Source: Nostoc sp. 'Peltigera membranacea cyanobiont' N6 (GTDB lineage Bacteria; Cyanobacteriota; Cyanobacteriia; Cyanobacteriales; Nostocaceae). From it: a stretch of DNA of 64,000 bases. Shown piece by piece: positions 37,349 through 47,003 of the stretch; within the stretch, counting starts at the first letter, position 1, and each line of letters starts with the position of its first letter. The DNA lies in assembly GCF_002949735.1 (NCBI RefSeq), contig NZ_CP026681.1:310001-374000 (forward strand), in the 5' to 3' direction. The notes beneath the pieces were generated by a model, which saw only the letters and a list, made by a program, of their open reading frames with translations, had not been told where the DNA came from and did no database searches. Both the position numbers and the translations under genes were made by a program.

Positions 37349-39277
37349 TCAAGACTCCATCTCAGCCAATTCTAACCAGCGTTCAGTCGCCACATCGATC
37401 GCGTGCTTGAGCTTTTCGACACGATCGTACAGCTTTTGCACTTCGCTATAATTGCCCGGTGACACATTCCCTAGCGTTTTCTCGGTTTCTGCCTTCTGTG
37501 CCTCTAACTCGGCAATTTTACCTTCCAACTGCTCAAATTCTTTCTTTTCCCAATTAGATAACCTCCGCCGCTTTGTATTCTCTACATCCTTGGGCGCAGA
37601 CGAACCATTTTGGACTTCGACATTTTTCGGCTTTTCCTTAGCGTTAGCAGCTTGTTGCTGTGCCTCTTCAGCCTTCTTATAGTCCAGATAAATCGAGTAA
37701 TTACCTGGATATTGTCGGAGATTACCGCCTTCCTCAAAGGAAAATACTGTGTCGATGGTGCGATCGAGAAAGTAGCGATCGTGAGAAACTACAATTACAC
37801 ACCCAACAAAATCTTCTAAATAATCCTCTAATACTGCCAAAGTCTGAACATCTAAATCATTTGTCGGTTCATCTAAAATCAACACATTGGGCGCACCCAT
37901 CAAAACTCGCAACAGAAATAAACGGCGTTTTTCACCACCAGAAAGTTTACTAATTGGCGCATATTGTTGATTACCAGGAAACAAAAACCGCTCCAACATT
38001 TGCGAAGCGGTAATTTGAGTTCCATCGGTGATTTTGATAAATTCACCCTCTTCTTTGATGTAATCAATCACGCGCTGACTTTCGTTTAAAGCTGTGAGCA
38101 ATTCTTCAGAATGCTGGTCAAAATAACCGATGTGAATTGTAGTCCCAATATCTGCAATACCTGAATCTGGCTGAATCTGACCAGTAATAATATCCATTAA
38201 AGTCGATTTACCCGCACCGTTAGCGCCGATGATACCAATGCGGTCTTCTGGACTAAATTCGTAGGTGAAATTATTAATCAGAGTCCGCCCATTGTATGCC
38301 TTAGAAATGTTATCTAATTCAATAACTTTTTTGCCAATGCGACGACCAACTGTAGAAATATCAACTTTACCCTGAACTTGTTTAAATTCAGTATCCCGCA
38401 GAGCGTGAGCGCGGTCAATTCTAGCTTTTTGCTTAGTACTCCTAGCTTTCGGCCCTTTTTTCAGCCATTCCAACTCGCGCCGCAATAAGCCTTGATGTTT
38501 CCGTTGACTGCTGACGGCAGATTCTTCAGCTAAAGCTTTCTTTTCGAGGTAATATGAATAGTTACCTGTATAGGTGTAAATGTCGCCTCGGTCGATTTCA
38601 ACGATCCGATTGGTGACACGATCTAGAAAGTAGCGATCGTGAGTAATCAGAAAAAGTGCGCCGCGATAGCGATTTAAATAACTTTGTAACCATTCAACAG
38701 AAAGAGCATCTAAATGGTTTGTCGGCTCATCCATCAGCAAAGCATCGGGTTCTGCTAACAATGCTGATGCTAATGCAATGCGCTTACGATACCCTCCCGA
38801 TAATGTACCTATCTTGGCATCAAAGTCAGAAATTCCTAATTTTGTGAGGATGATTTTGGCATTTGTTTCTAATTCCCAAGCATTATTTGTATCCATCTTT
38901 TGCATCACCACAGATAGGCGAGACATTAGTTGGCTATCATTTGGATAGTGAGCTAATTTATTTGATAGTTCCTCATACTCACGCACTAAAGTTGTATGTT
39001 CGCCACTGTCTGCAAAAACTTGCTCTAAAACTGTGTGGTTTTCATCTAAATCTGGCTGCTGGGGTAAATAAATGATTTTAGAACCAGAGTTGATGATAAT
39101 TTGACCGCTATCAATGGATTCTAACCCGGCAATCATTTTTAACAGGGTTGATTTTCCAGAACCATTAGTACCAATTAAGCCAACTTTATCGGTAGCATCG
39201 AGGCTAAAACTGGCATCTTTTAAAACTTCTTTGATGCCAAAGTCTTTTTTAACCGACTGAAGTGTAATAATACTCAT
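37349..39277 (-). CDS. ABC-F family ATPase, Uup-like
   Basis: 642 residues. Two ABC domains without membrane segments: first Walker A GTNGSGKST at about 36-44, signature LSGGYRKR, DEPTNHLD; second GANGAGKST, LSGGEKRR, DEPTNDLD. A charged linker lies between them and a C-terminal coiled coil (about 575-640, LEGKIAELEAQKAETEKTL) is of the Uup/EttA-plus-CTD kind. ABC-F proteins act on ribosomes or, for Uup, have been tied to DNA structure stability. Cytoplasmic. The precise subclass is inferred from the C-terminal coiled coil. Confidence 0.88.
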   Translation of the reverse strand: MSIITLQSVKKDFGIKEVLKDASFSLDATDKVGLIGTNGSGKSTLLKMIAGLESIDSGQIIINSGSKIIYLPQQPDLDENHTVLEQVFADSGEHTTLVREYEELSNKLAHYPNDSQLMSRLSVVMQKMDTNNAWELETNAKIILTKLGISDFDAKIGTLSGGYRKRIALASALLAEPDALLMDEPTNHLDALSVEWLQSYLNRYRGALFLITHDRYFLDRVTNRIVEIDRGDIYTYTGNYSYYLEKKALAEESAVSSQRKHQGLLRRELEWLKKGPKARSTKQKARIDRAHALRDTEFKQVQGKVDISTVGRRIGKKVIELDNISKAYNGRTLINNFTYEFSPEDRIGIIGANGAGKSTLMDIITGQIQPDSGIADIGTTIHIGYFDQHSEELLTALNESQRVIDYIKEEGEFIKITDGTQITASQMLERFLFPGNQQYAPISKLSGGEKRRLFLLRVLMGAPNVLILDEPTNDLDVQTLAVLEDYLEDFVGCVIVVSHDRYFLDRTIDTVFSFEEGGNLRQYPGNYSIYLDYKKAEEAQQQAANAKEKPKNVEVQNGSSAPKDVENTKRRRLSNWEKKEFEQLEGKIAELEAQKAETEKTLGNVSPGNYSEVQKLYDRVEKLKHAIDVATERWLELAEMES

Positions 39278-39348
39278 AAAATCTAGTAATTTTTCATTAG
39301 TCGTTAATTAGTAGGTAAAGCACATACTCTACCTACATTCGCCGAATT

Positions 39349-39765
39349 CTATACAAATAAATCCAAGGGTAAATGTCCATACATTTCGTTGATTCCGTCT
39401 TCGTGGTAAGACTGACAAGATACTAATACACCACGATGATGTCCGGCATAAGAATCAAGATAACACAAGCCATTTTTACCATTTAATTTGATATAAACTG
39501 GCCCTTCCGGTGTCAGTAAATTGTTTGGTGGTTCATAACCCAAAGCTAGAGAATAGGTTTTCATAGCCAGTATTCCTTCCTCTGCTGTATCAGCACAAAT
39601 CCCTAAGATTTGATAATCAGCAAGGTTTTTTACCAAAATTAGTGCATCACGAATTACTGCTTTTTCGGATGCATTGAGGATAGGCGCAATGTCTAAACAG
39701 TTAAATTTATTCAGTAATTTTTTCGCTTCTTCTGCGGTGAGATTTTCAGGATTGGGGGTTGACAT
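39349..39765 (-). CDS. DUF1824 family protein
   Basis: 138 residues, ATG start. The sequence, with KNLADYQILGICADTAEEGI and PEGPVYIKLNGKNGLCYLDS, matches the cyanobacterial/plastid DUF1824 family, whose function is unknown. No signal peptide or membrane segment. It follows the ABC-F gene's upstream side on the same strand, 71 bp apart, so the two may share a transcript. Confidence 0.85.
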   Translation of the reverse strand: MSTPNPENLTAEEAKKLLNKFNCLDIAPILNASEKAVIRDALILVKNLADYQILGICADTAEEGILAMKTYSLALGYEPPNNLLTPEGPVYIKLNGKNGLCYLDSYAGHHRGVLVSCQSYHEDGINEMYGHLPLDLFV

Positions 39766-39935
39766 AAACTTTGATGAGGATCTTGTTAGTTTTTCTGTTG
39801 TGTTTGAGTTGGGACTAGCCCAAATTATACTATTTGGGATTTTAGATTTGAGATTGGGAATCGTCCAAGTATTATAAAATTTGTCTGAACTCAGAGCAAA
39901 TTTTATAATGGAGCTTGTTATTTAATGCCAACCCC

Positions 39936-40784
39936 TTACGGTTGATTTTGGACATTCCCAAGGTTGAATATAAAGGGGACACCGCTTTTTGAGTCACCAC
40001 CCATAACGAGGACTTTGGGCATCTGAGCGCCGCCACTTTTCCAAGCTTCAATTGCTTCTTTTTGCAAAACTAACTGTCCTCCTTGGGCTTTGAGTGTTTC
40101 TGCTAAAAGTCTTTGAGCTTCTGCCCTACCTTTAGCACGATTCACATCTGCCTGTGCTTCTTGTTCTGCTTCCCGTGCTACATAAACGGCTCTTTGTGCC
40201 CGTTGTTCAGCAATTTGTTTTTCTTCCACTGCTCTGGCAAATTCTGGCGAGAATGCTAAATCAACTACGCTAGTATCTAACACAATTATCCCATATTTGT
40301 CTAAGCGATCGCCTAACGCTTGATCGAAGTCTTCTTTTAACTCACTTCTTTTAGTAATTGCCTCTTCTACTGTTCTTCTGGCGGCTGCAATTTTAAATGC
40401 TTCTTGAGTCTGTGGTGCAATGATTTTCGATACAATATTCTCTAAGGTTCCTTGTTTCCTTCTAACTTCAACTACCTTTATGGGATCGAGGCGAAAGTTG
40501 ATTGCAAATCTCGCAGATAAATTTTGCAAATCTTTAGTAGAACTCTCTGCTGGTACTTCAAATTTTTGGACAGTTAAATCATACACATCTATCACTGAGA
40601 TAAAAGGCGGTTTCACATGAATCCCTTCTAATAAAGCGCCGTCTCTAGCTTTACCCAAGATGCTAATCACTCCTGCTTGTCCTGGGTTGATAATGATAAA
40701 GGAATTTAGTCCAAAAATCACTAGTGTTGCTAACACAATTCCTAAAACTGTGGTTTGCCAATTTCCCAATTGCTGATTTTTCAA
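39936..40784 (-). CDS. Prohibitin/SPFH (band 7) membrane protein
   Basis: 282 residues. The start is a TTG at 40784, supported by GGAGAGAGG just upstream; no ATG is available nearby. One N-terminal membrane helix (TTVLGIVLATLVIFGLNSFI) is followed by the SPFH domain (PGQAGVISILGKARDGALLEG ... KYGIIVLDTSVVDLAFS) and an Ala/Glu/Arg coiled coil (AEQRAQRAVYVAREAEQEAQ). It resembles prohibitins such as the thylakoid/plasma membrane Phb1 of cyanobacteria and likely forms large ring scaffolds that modulate membrane proteases. A heptamer repeat lies just upstream. Confidence 0.87.
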   Translation of the reverse strand: MKNQQLGNWQTTVLGIVLATLVIFGLNSFIIINPGQAGVISILGKARDGALLEGIHVKPPFISVIDVYDLTVQKFEVPAESSTKDLQNLSARFAINFRLDPIKVVEVRRKQGTLENIVSKIIAPQTQEAFKIAAARRTVEEAITKRSELKEDFDQALGDRLDKYGIIVLDTSVVDLAFSPEFARAVEEKQIAEQRAQRAVYVAREAEQEAQADVNRAKGRAEAQRLLAETLKAQGGQLVLQKEAIEAWKSGGAQMPKVLVMGGDSKSGVPFIFNLGNVQNQP

Positions 40785-40803
40785 ATTCCTCTCTCCAATA
40801 TGA

Positions 40804-40857
40804 ATTAGTCATTAGTCATTAGTCATTAGTCATTAGTCATTAGTCATTAGTCATTAG
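40804..40857. repeat. Heptamer tandem repeat (ATTAGTC)n
   Basis: Seven to eight copies of a 7-bp unit just upstream of the prohibitin start. Read on that gene's strand, the unit is ATGACTA, again carrying an ATG every 7 bp, each followed in frame by TAA after four codons. Confidence 0.9.
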
Positions 40858-40892
40858 TCTAGTTATTTCCCTTCTCCTCTTGTCTCCCAGTC

Positions 40893-40975
40893 CCTAGTCC
40901 CCAATCCCCAGTCCCCAATCCCCAGTCCCCAATCCCCAGTCCCCAATCCCCAGTCCCCAATCCCCAATCCCCAGT
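40893..40975. repeat. Heptamer tandem repeat (CCCCAAT/CCCCAGT)n
   Basis: About eleven 7-bp units alternating CCCCAGT and CCCCAAT, in the region between the divergent prohibitin and oxidoreductase genes. Confidence 0.9.
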
Positions 40976-41177
40976 TTTACTTTGACTTGAGTAAACTCAG
41001 TTTCTAGTTTAAGTCTGTCTGAATCAAATTTTTCATCTCAAGAACGCAGTACTGACGGTTTTATGTCCATCCTTAGTGATGATATCAAGCAATTAGAGCG
41101 GTTTCTGGATGGAGGAGCGAATGATATTATCCAAGTTTCCACAACTGTTTTAACTTATTGTTGCAAACATCAAGGAT

Positions 41178-42725
41178 ATGCAAAACACAGATACAGATAT
41201 AGTTGTTATTGGTAGCGGTATTGGCGGTTTGAGTTGTGCTGCTGTTTTGGCACGGTATGGCTTTGATGTGATAGTTTGCGAAAGCCACTCCATTGCTGGA
41301 GGCGCTGCTCATGGTTTTGAGCGCAATGGTTTCAAGTTTGACTCAGGCCCGTCTCTCTACTCTGGTCTATCTTACAGCCCCTCTGCTAACCCTTTGCGAC
41401 AAGTGTTAGATGCAATTGGTTCGGAATTACCATGTGTCACTTACGATACTTGGGGTTGTTGTCTGCCTGAAGGTGATTTTGACACGGCGGTTGGTGCCGA
41501 GCAATTTTCTGAAGTGCTGATGAAATTTTGTGGCAATGATGCTGTAGCCGAATGGCAAGAACTCCAGCGCGTTATGGAACCATTTGCAAGGGCTGCAACT
41601 TCCATACCACCAGCCGCATTACGCTTTGATTTTGGTGCAGCTAGAACTGTGGGCCCATTTCTCCCATCTTTGACAAAAAATGTGGCGAATATAATCAAGT
41701 TGACAGGCCCCTTCAGCCGGATTATGGATGGGGTTGTTAAAGAGTCATTTACCCGAAACTGGCTGAATTTGCTTTGCTTTCTCCTTTCTGGATTGCCCGC
41801 AGATGGCACTAGTGCCGCAGAGGTAGCATTTATGTTTGCGGACTGGTATCGGCCAGACGCAGTACTTGAATATCCAATTGGTGGGAGTAGTGCTTTAGTT
41901 GACAGCCTTGTACAAGGATTGGAGCGTCACGGAGGAAAGCTGATGCTGTTAGCTCATGTAGAGGAAGTGCTTGTAGAAGGTAATCGGGCGGTGGGTGTGC
42001 GTCTGCGCGATCGCTCCGAAATTCGCGCCAAACGAGCAGTAATTTCTAATGCCTCGGTTTGGGACACACTGAAGCTGCTACCAGAAAAGGCAATACCTAA
42101 ACAGTACCGCCGCAAACGACAAGCTACACCAGAATGTGATAGCTTTATGCATCTACATCTCGGCATTGATGCTCAAGGATTGCAGTCAAATTTGCGGTGT
42201 CATTATATTGTGGTTAATAGCTGGGAATTGGGCATAACAGCACCTCAGAATATGGTGGTTATCTCCATCCCTTCAGTTCTCGATCCATCCTTAGCGCCAG
42301 CAGGAAAACACGTGATTCATGTGTATACACCTGGTAATGAGCCATACTCTATCTGGCAGGGAATGGATAGAAGGAGCCAGGAATATATCGAACAAAAGCG
42401 ATCGCGTGCTGAAATAATGTGGCAAGCTTTAGAACGGGTAATTCCAGATATTCGCTCTCGTTGTGAAGTCACACTTGTTGGTACACCCTTAACTCACGAA
42501 CGTTATCTTCGCCGTCACCAAGGTTCTTATGGGCCAGCAATTCAAGCTGGAAGTGGTATGTTTCCTGGCCCCAGCACACCCCTACCAGGACTGATGTGCT
42601 GTGGCGACTCAACATTTCCCGGTATTGGTTTACCAGCAGTTGCCGCCAGTGGGTTGATTGCTGCCAATACCCTTGCACCTCTTAGTAAGCATTTAGCAAT
42701 GCTTCAAGATATCAAGTGCATTTAA
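41178..42725 (+). CDS. FAD-dependent phytoene desaturase/carotenoid isomerase-like oxidoreductase
   Basis: 515 residues, ATG start. An N-terminal dinucleotide-binding motif VVIGSGIGGLSCAAVLARYG and the C-terminal FAD motif MCCGDSTFPGIGLPAVAASG are typical of the CrtI/CrtISO/amine-oxidase superfamily. A carotenoid substrate is plausible but not proven; some members act on quinones or retinoids. No other carotenoid gene is in the window. The 3' end overlaps the convergent PEP-CTERM gene by 14 bp. Confidence 0.82.
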   Translation: MQNTDTDIVVIGSGIGGLSCAAVLARYGFDVIVCESHSIAGGAAHGFERNGFKFDSGPSLYSGLSYSPSANPLRQVLDAIGSELPCVTYDTWGCCLPEGDFDTAVGAEQFSEVLMKFCGNDAVAEWQELQRVMEPFARAATSIPPAALRFDFGAARTVGPFLPSLTKNVANIIKLTGPFSRIMDGVVKESFTRNWLNLLCFLLSGLPADGTSAAEVAFMFADWYRPDAVLEYPIGGSSALVDSLVQGLERHGGKLMLLAHVEEVLVEGNRAVGVRLRDRSEIRAKRAVISNASVWDTLKLLPEKAIPKQYRRKRQATPECDSFMHLHLGIDAQGLQSNLRCHYIVVNSWELGITAPQNMVVISIPSVLDPSLAPAGKHVIHVYTPGNEPYSIWQGMDRRSQEYIEQKRSRAEIMWQALERVIPDIRSRCEVTLVGTPLTHERYLRRHQGSYGPAIQAGSGMFPGPSTPLPGLMCCGDSTFPGIGLPAVAASGLIAANTLAPLSKHLAMLQDIKCI

Positions 42726-43386
42726 TTTTTTGAGTATAAAATCTAGTTGCCAAGAGAGCCGCACCCACTGCCAAAACTGCTAGTACACTATCAGGTTCGG
42801 GTACGGCAGCAACTTGAGCATCAATTCTTGCAGTTCCAGCAAACACACCTGTCAAGTCAGGGTTCCCTAGTATCTTGGCAAACTCTGGGGAAAACAGCAA
42901 TTTAACATCAGGGATGGTTAAATTTTGACCATCAAATACCGCAGGTTCTGGAAGACTCAAATCAAACAAAATTGTATCTAAAGAAAATGTGTCTCTTAAA
43001 ACAAATCCGCTAGCACCTTCAGTAGTACGTCCCGGAGCAAAACCAATTGAAAAGTCACCAACAGTAGTTTGATTATTGAAGGTAACAGTACCAGTATGCT
43101 CGATTGTCCCTGAAAGCGGAGTAAAACCGCCCTCGTCGCTAAACGTGAAGTTGGTGGCTGAATCGATGTTAAAGCCAACTAAATAATTACTCGGAATTGG
43201 TGCAACTGTATTATTTCTGCCTGTCAAGGTTAGCCCGATACCTTTAAGAATATCTTCATGATCGCGATCGATACTGGTAACTCCTGATATTACTTTAAAA
43301 GTTGCAGCTTCTACCTGCATGGGTGCAATTGATATAAAAGCTGCGGTAGTGCAACTAACAATCCCTGCAAACTGAGAAAAACGCAT
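42712..43386 (-). CDS. PEP-CTERM-anchored secreted protein
   Basis: 224 residues from the ATG at 43386, preferred because AGGG lies six bases upstream; an in-frame ATG at 43404 is the alternative. Signal peptide (AGIVSCTTAAFISIAPMQVEA), a beta-rich body (FNNQTTVGDFSIGFAPGRTT) and a C-terminal sorting tag VPEPDSVLAVLAVGAALLAT with a basic tail. PEP-CTERM proteins are exported and processed by an exosortase. No exosortase gene is seen here. The function of the body is unknown. Confidence 0.85.
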   Translation of the reverse strand: MRFSQFAGIVSCTTAAFISIAPMQVEAATFKVISGVTSIDRDHEDILKGIGLTLTGRNNTVAPIPSNYLVGFNIDSATNFTFSDEGGFTPLSGTIEHTGTVTFNNQTTVGDFSIGFAPGRTTEGASGFVLRDTFSLDTILFDLSLPEPAVFDGQNLTIPDVKLLFSPEFAKILGNPDLTGVFAGTARIDAQVAAVPEPDSVLAVLAVGAALLATRFYTQKIKCT

Positions 43387-43404
43387 ATATATCCCTGATG
43401 ACAT

Positions 43405-43999
43405 TTGTAATTTATTTTATCTAATAAAAGCCTCTTTATTAATCTATAAACTTATGCATAAACGCTAAAATTTAACCCTCAAGAGAGAAAAAAACACTTT
43501 CTTAAAATTTATATGAGGAAAGTGTCAAGTTAATACCAAACTTTAAGTCATACAGTTATGAATAAAAATTAAAATGGGTGGGCAAAAATAAATTTAACTC
43601 TTCACAATGAAGCATAGAATATAAGGGATAAGGCATTAGGGATAAAAACTTATAAAAATATAGTTACGTTTAATTATGCCCAACACCAATTATTTAGCCT
43701 TAAATCTAGCAATCATGATGTGGTCAAAGATAGGTTTTTCCTCAAATTATTGATAAGATTAGGTTAAGAGGCAAAGCACTTTCTTAAATTTTTTATAAAG
43801 TAAGTGGCGTGGCAAGGCTAAAATAGTGTGATAGTTAAAGGCTGGGAATAGGAATTTAGCACCAAAAAATCATAAATCTAACTAACGCACAAATTTCGTC
43901 ACCCCCTCAGATGGTTTTTACGCTAAGTTGACACCAATCAACGCACTGGTGCTTACAAAACCCATAGTTTAATTCCCTCTCGCCTACTTACTTGTTTGT
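43405..43999. other. Intergenic region with short palindromes, no gene seen
   Basis: About 600 bp. Two similar segments, near 43491-43533 and 43775-43800, contain CACTTTCTTAAA with complementary GAAAGTG/TAAGTGG nearby, likely a small dispersed repeat. No ORF or RNA gene is supported. Confidence 0.5.
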
Positions 44000-44461
44000 T
44001 CACAGACTTGTTCTAATCCACCAGCTTATTTTCTCCAAATTAGAATCTATTTCCTGCCAAAAGCTTGCTGATGAGTCTATTTCTCTTGTTGCGGCGAATA
44101 TCTTATCTATACTGTCGAAGTTTTTCTGAATCAACTGCTTATCTAATTTAGGAATATCTAATTTAAGATATTTCAGACGGTTGGGTAACTCTACTTGCTC
44201 TTGTGTCGGCAAGTTGGAAATCTGCTCAACTTCTTCTAAAATTTTATCTATTGATGCAATGACTTCTTCAAGACTCGGTTTTTTAGTTTGTAATTGTAAA
44301 TCTTTCTCTTCAAAAGTTTCTTGTTCATTGCCTAACTTCACTATCACTATTTTGACGAAAAAAATATTGTAATCAACCGCACTAACTTCACCCACCTGGT
44401 TGTGATATTTTCCACTTTTATTAACAAGTACTATGTCCCCCTTCTCAATCTTGTCTTTCAT
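44000..44461 (-). CDS. Small acidic protein of unknown function
   Basis: 153 residues, ATG start. The first 50 residues look like a small beta-barrel of KOW/SH3 kind (EKGDIVLVNKSGKYHNQVGE). The rest is helical and charged (EEVIASIDKILEEVEQISN). It begins 27 bp after the stop of the kinase-FGE gene on the same strand, so the two probably form an operon and may work together. No family is recognised. Confidence 0.7.
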   Translation of the reverse strand: MKDKIEKGDIVLVNKSGKYHNQVGEVSAVDYNIFFVKIVIVKLGNEQETFEEKDLQLQTKKPSLEEVIASIDKILEEVEQISNLPTQEQVELPNRLKYLKLDIPKLDKQLIQKNFDSIDKIFAATREIDSSASFWQEIDSNLEKISWWIRTSL

Positions 44462-44488
44462 AATTTATACAGCCTCTCAATTAAATTG

Positions 44489-46327
44489 TTAAATAATCTC
44501 CTCTACAGAAAATACTACTCTAAAGCCACAAACCCTTAACCCACCGTCTGACTCATTCCAGCTACGGCTGGCGCTGCGACACAGTTCGGCGTTGAAACTC
44601 CAAGAACCACCACGTAGCACTCGGCGATTAATATCACCGCCAACTTCCCAGGCTGTTCCATCTGAGGGTGCATCGCTGTAATTGTTGTGCCACGAATCAG
44701 CGCACCATTCCCAAACTAGCCCGTGCATATCGTACAATCCAAAAGCGTTGGCAACTTCAAAACTGCCGACGTTTGTTGTTTCTTTACGGAATTTGGTTTT
44801 TGGTTCGATAGTGCAACTAACTAACTCAGAAGTTATGGTTTCGCCAAAGTGGAAAGATGTTGTAGTTCCAGCCCGACAAGCATATTCCCATTCCGCTTCA
44901 CTCGGTAAACGATAGTCGCGTCCAGTTTTTTCTGATAGTCTGAGACAAAATTCTACAGCCTCATACCAAGATACATTTTCCACAGGTCTATCTAAACCTT
45001 TAAATTTCGATGGATGGGGATTTAAAGCTTGTTTGACTTTGGGTAAAGCTGCTACTACTCTCCACTGGGCTTGAGTTACAGGAAATTTCCCCATAAAAAA
45101 TGGTTCGACAGTAACTTTATGTCGAGGACGTTCGTCAGCATCTCCTTCACACTCTGGTGAACCCATCATGTAAGTACCGCCAGGAATCGATACCATTTCT
45201 AATGTGACAGATTTACCCAATTCTTCCGCAAAGAAATTTGCATTACCACTCATGCGGTTTACTTCTCTTCCACCTGTGTCTACTGTCACCACATCAAATT
45301 CAAAGGTTTCTAAGGGAGGTAATGGGACTATTACTTTTTGTGGTAGCGGCGGTAACATGGGTTGAGATATTGAAGTAATTTTCAGGGCAACAGGTTCAAT
45401 ATTCGATGTTGTAAACTTCAAATCGTTGATAACTTCTACTGCTGTTTGATATCTTTCACTTGCTAGATTTTTTAGTAATTTATCTAAAATTCTTCCTAAG
45501 TCGTCGCTGATAGTAATACTTTTTTCTTCTAACCGCTCGCGCCACATCCATTTAGCATTCATGGCATCATAAATAGGGTCATTAACCTGTCCAGAAGCAT
45601 CCTGCAAAGGCAAACATCGAGTTAAAAGACGCACGCAAGTTACACCCAAAGCATACAAATCACTACCGTGACAAGCAAATCCAGCCATTTGTTCAGTTGG
45701 GGCATAACCAAGCGTATAAATTACTGTTGCTTGTCTTCCTAAACTGGTTTGTGTTACCTGTTTAGCACCACCAAAGTCAATTAATACGGGTTTTTCATCA
45801 CTAGCACGACGGATAATATTTTCTGGTTTGATATCCCGATGAATGACGTTATGGGCATGAATGAATTCTAGAACTGGTAATAAATCAGCTAACAGTTCCC
45901 AAATGTGTTTTTCACCATAAATTTGCTGCTGAACTTCTTGTAAGAGGGTTTTTCCTTGAATAAATTCTTGAACAAGATACAAACTAGTACCTTGTTCAAA
46001 ATAAGCTAGTAATCTAGGAATTTGGGTATGATTCTCTCCTAGTTCATACAACCGAAAAGCCTCTTCTTTAAAAAATTCTGCGGCTTTGGTGCGTTGTCCG
46101 GTTCCCTGAAATTGTGGGAAAAATTGCTTGATGACGCAAGGCGCGTTTAGTCTATCTACATCTTCTGTAGCATAGGTTCTACTAAATCCACCTTCACCTA
46201 ATAGTCTTAATACACGGTAACGGCTTCTTAGAAGTTTGCCAAAGTTGCTTTGTCCGCAACTCACACAAAATCTATTGCTATCAGAGTTGAATGGGTTTGA
46301 GCAATTGGGATTTTGGCAGATTTGCAT
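44489..46327 (-). CDS. Ser/Thr protein kinase fused to a formylglycine-generating-enzyme-like domain
   Basis: 612 residues. An N-terminal zinc-ribbon-like motif (Cys4, Cys9, Cys21, Cys24) precedes a complete Hanks-type kinase: glycine loop GEGGFSRTYA, Lys67, HRDIKPEN with HRD at 163-165, DFG at 184-186. After a linker comes an FGE-sulfatase domain (about 375-608) with IPGGTYMMGSPECEGDADER, VTQAQWRV, YRLPSEAEWEYACRAG and RVLRGGSWSF. This bifunctional design is common in cyanobacteria. The FGE-like part may bind rather than oxidise, since catalytic cysteines were not confirmed. Followed by a small gene 27 bp on. Confidence 0.9.
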   Translation of the reverse strand: MQICQNPNCSNPFNSDSNRFCVSCGQSNFGKLLRSRYRVLRLLGEGGFSRTYATEDVDRLNAPCVIKQFFPQFQGTGQRTKAAEFFKEEAFRLYELGENHTQIPRLLAYFEQGTSLYLVQEFIQGKTLLQEVQQQIYGEKHIWELLADLLPVLEFIHAHNVIHRDIKPENIIRRASDEKPVLIDFGGAKQVTQTSLGRQATVIYTLGYAPTEQMAGFACHGSDLYALGVTCVRLLTRCLPLQDASGQVNDPIYDAMNAKWMWRERLEEKSITISDDLGRILDKLLKNLASERYQTAVEVINDLKFTTSNIEPVALKITSISQPMLPPLPQKVIVPLPPLETFEFDVVTVDTGGREVNRMSGNANFFAEELGKSVTLEMVSIPGGTYMMGSPECEGDADERPRHKVTVEPFFMGKFPVTQAQWRVVAALPKVKQALNPHPSKFKGLDRPVENVSWYEAVEFCLRLSEKTGRDYRLPSEAEWEYACRAGTTTSFHFGETITSELVSCTIEPKTKFRKETTNVGSFEVANAFGLYDMHGLVWEWCADSWHNNYSDAPSDGTAWEVGGDINRRVLRGGSWSFNAELCRSASRSWNESDGGLRVCGFRVVFSVEEII

Positions 46328-47003
46328 AATGAGGGGGAAATAGCATCTTCTCCAAAGTTAGCCCCAATATTATCTAATTGAAAACAGTTATGTAGAGAAG
46401 CGAACACGGAAATTTGTTTATGTGCTTAAAAATTATCTTTTACACGAAAATAGATGCATAATTAACAATTAAAAAGAGTTACATCAGGGAATGAAAACCC
46501 CAAATAAAATTGATATTAGTATTCTCGGCTTGCCGTAACTTACCGTATATTTTAATATAGCTGTTGTTCGCTATCAAAAAAGTTCAAAAAGAACCAATTA
46601 AAGAATTCAAAATTTAAGAGAGTTACATAAGAGGATTTAAAGCCTAGTGAGACTTTAGTTACTTGTATAAGTAGGGGTATAAAATCCTTTATTCGGCGAA
46701 AACCCATAATTTTCATTGCAAATTTGGCTCTCAATACATTTCAGATAAGCAGTATTGGCTTCTCCTCTCGATTCTTTCCCCTTTAAGCGAACCGTACAGG
46801 AGTCACGGCAAACGTATCTAAATATTGACGAGCCTAGATAAGAGTGGAATTTACCAAGGCCTGGTTCAGACATAACTTTCAGGAAATCAAATATTCACTG
46901 TTGTAGTAGCAATAATCATTAAGATGCTTTTGCCCTGGGGTTTCACTTCTTCAACCGATTTTTTACTTTTTGTCTTTTTGTGGTCTACTTTGGGTAATTC
47001 AAC
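46328..47003. other. Intergenic region, no supported gene
   Basis: About 670 bp, AT-rich. Open frames at 46552-46734 and 46655-46873 on the minus strand lack ribosome-binding sites and recognisable products. No RNA gene was identified. Confidence 0.5.

Noticed and set aside
46552..46873. Two overlapping minus-strand frames of 60 and 72 codons
   Set aside because: No ribosome-binding sites, unusual composition, and no family resemblance.
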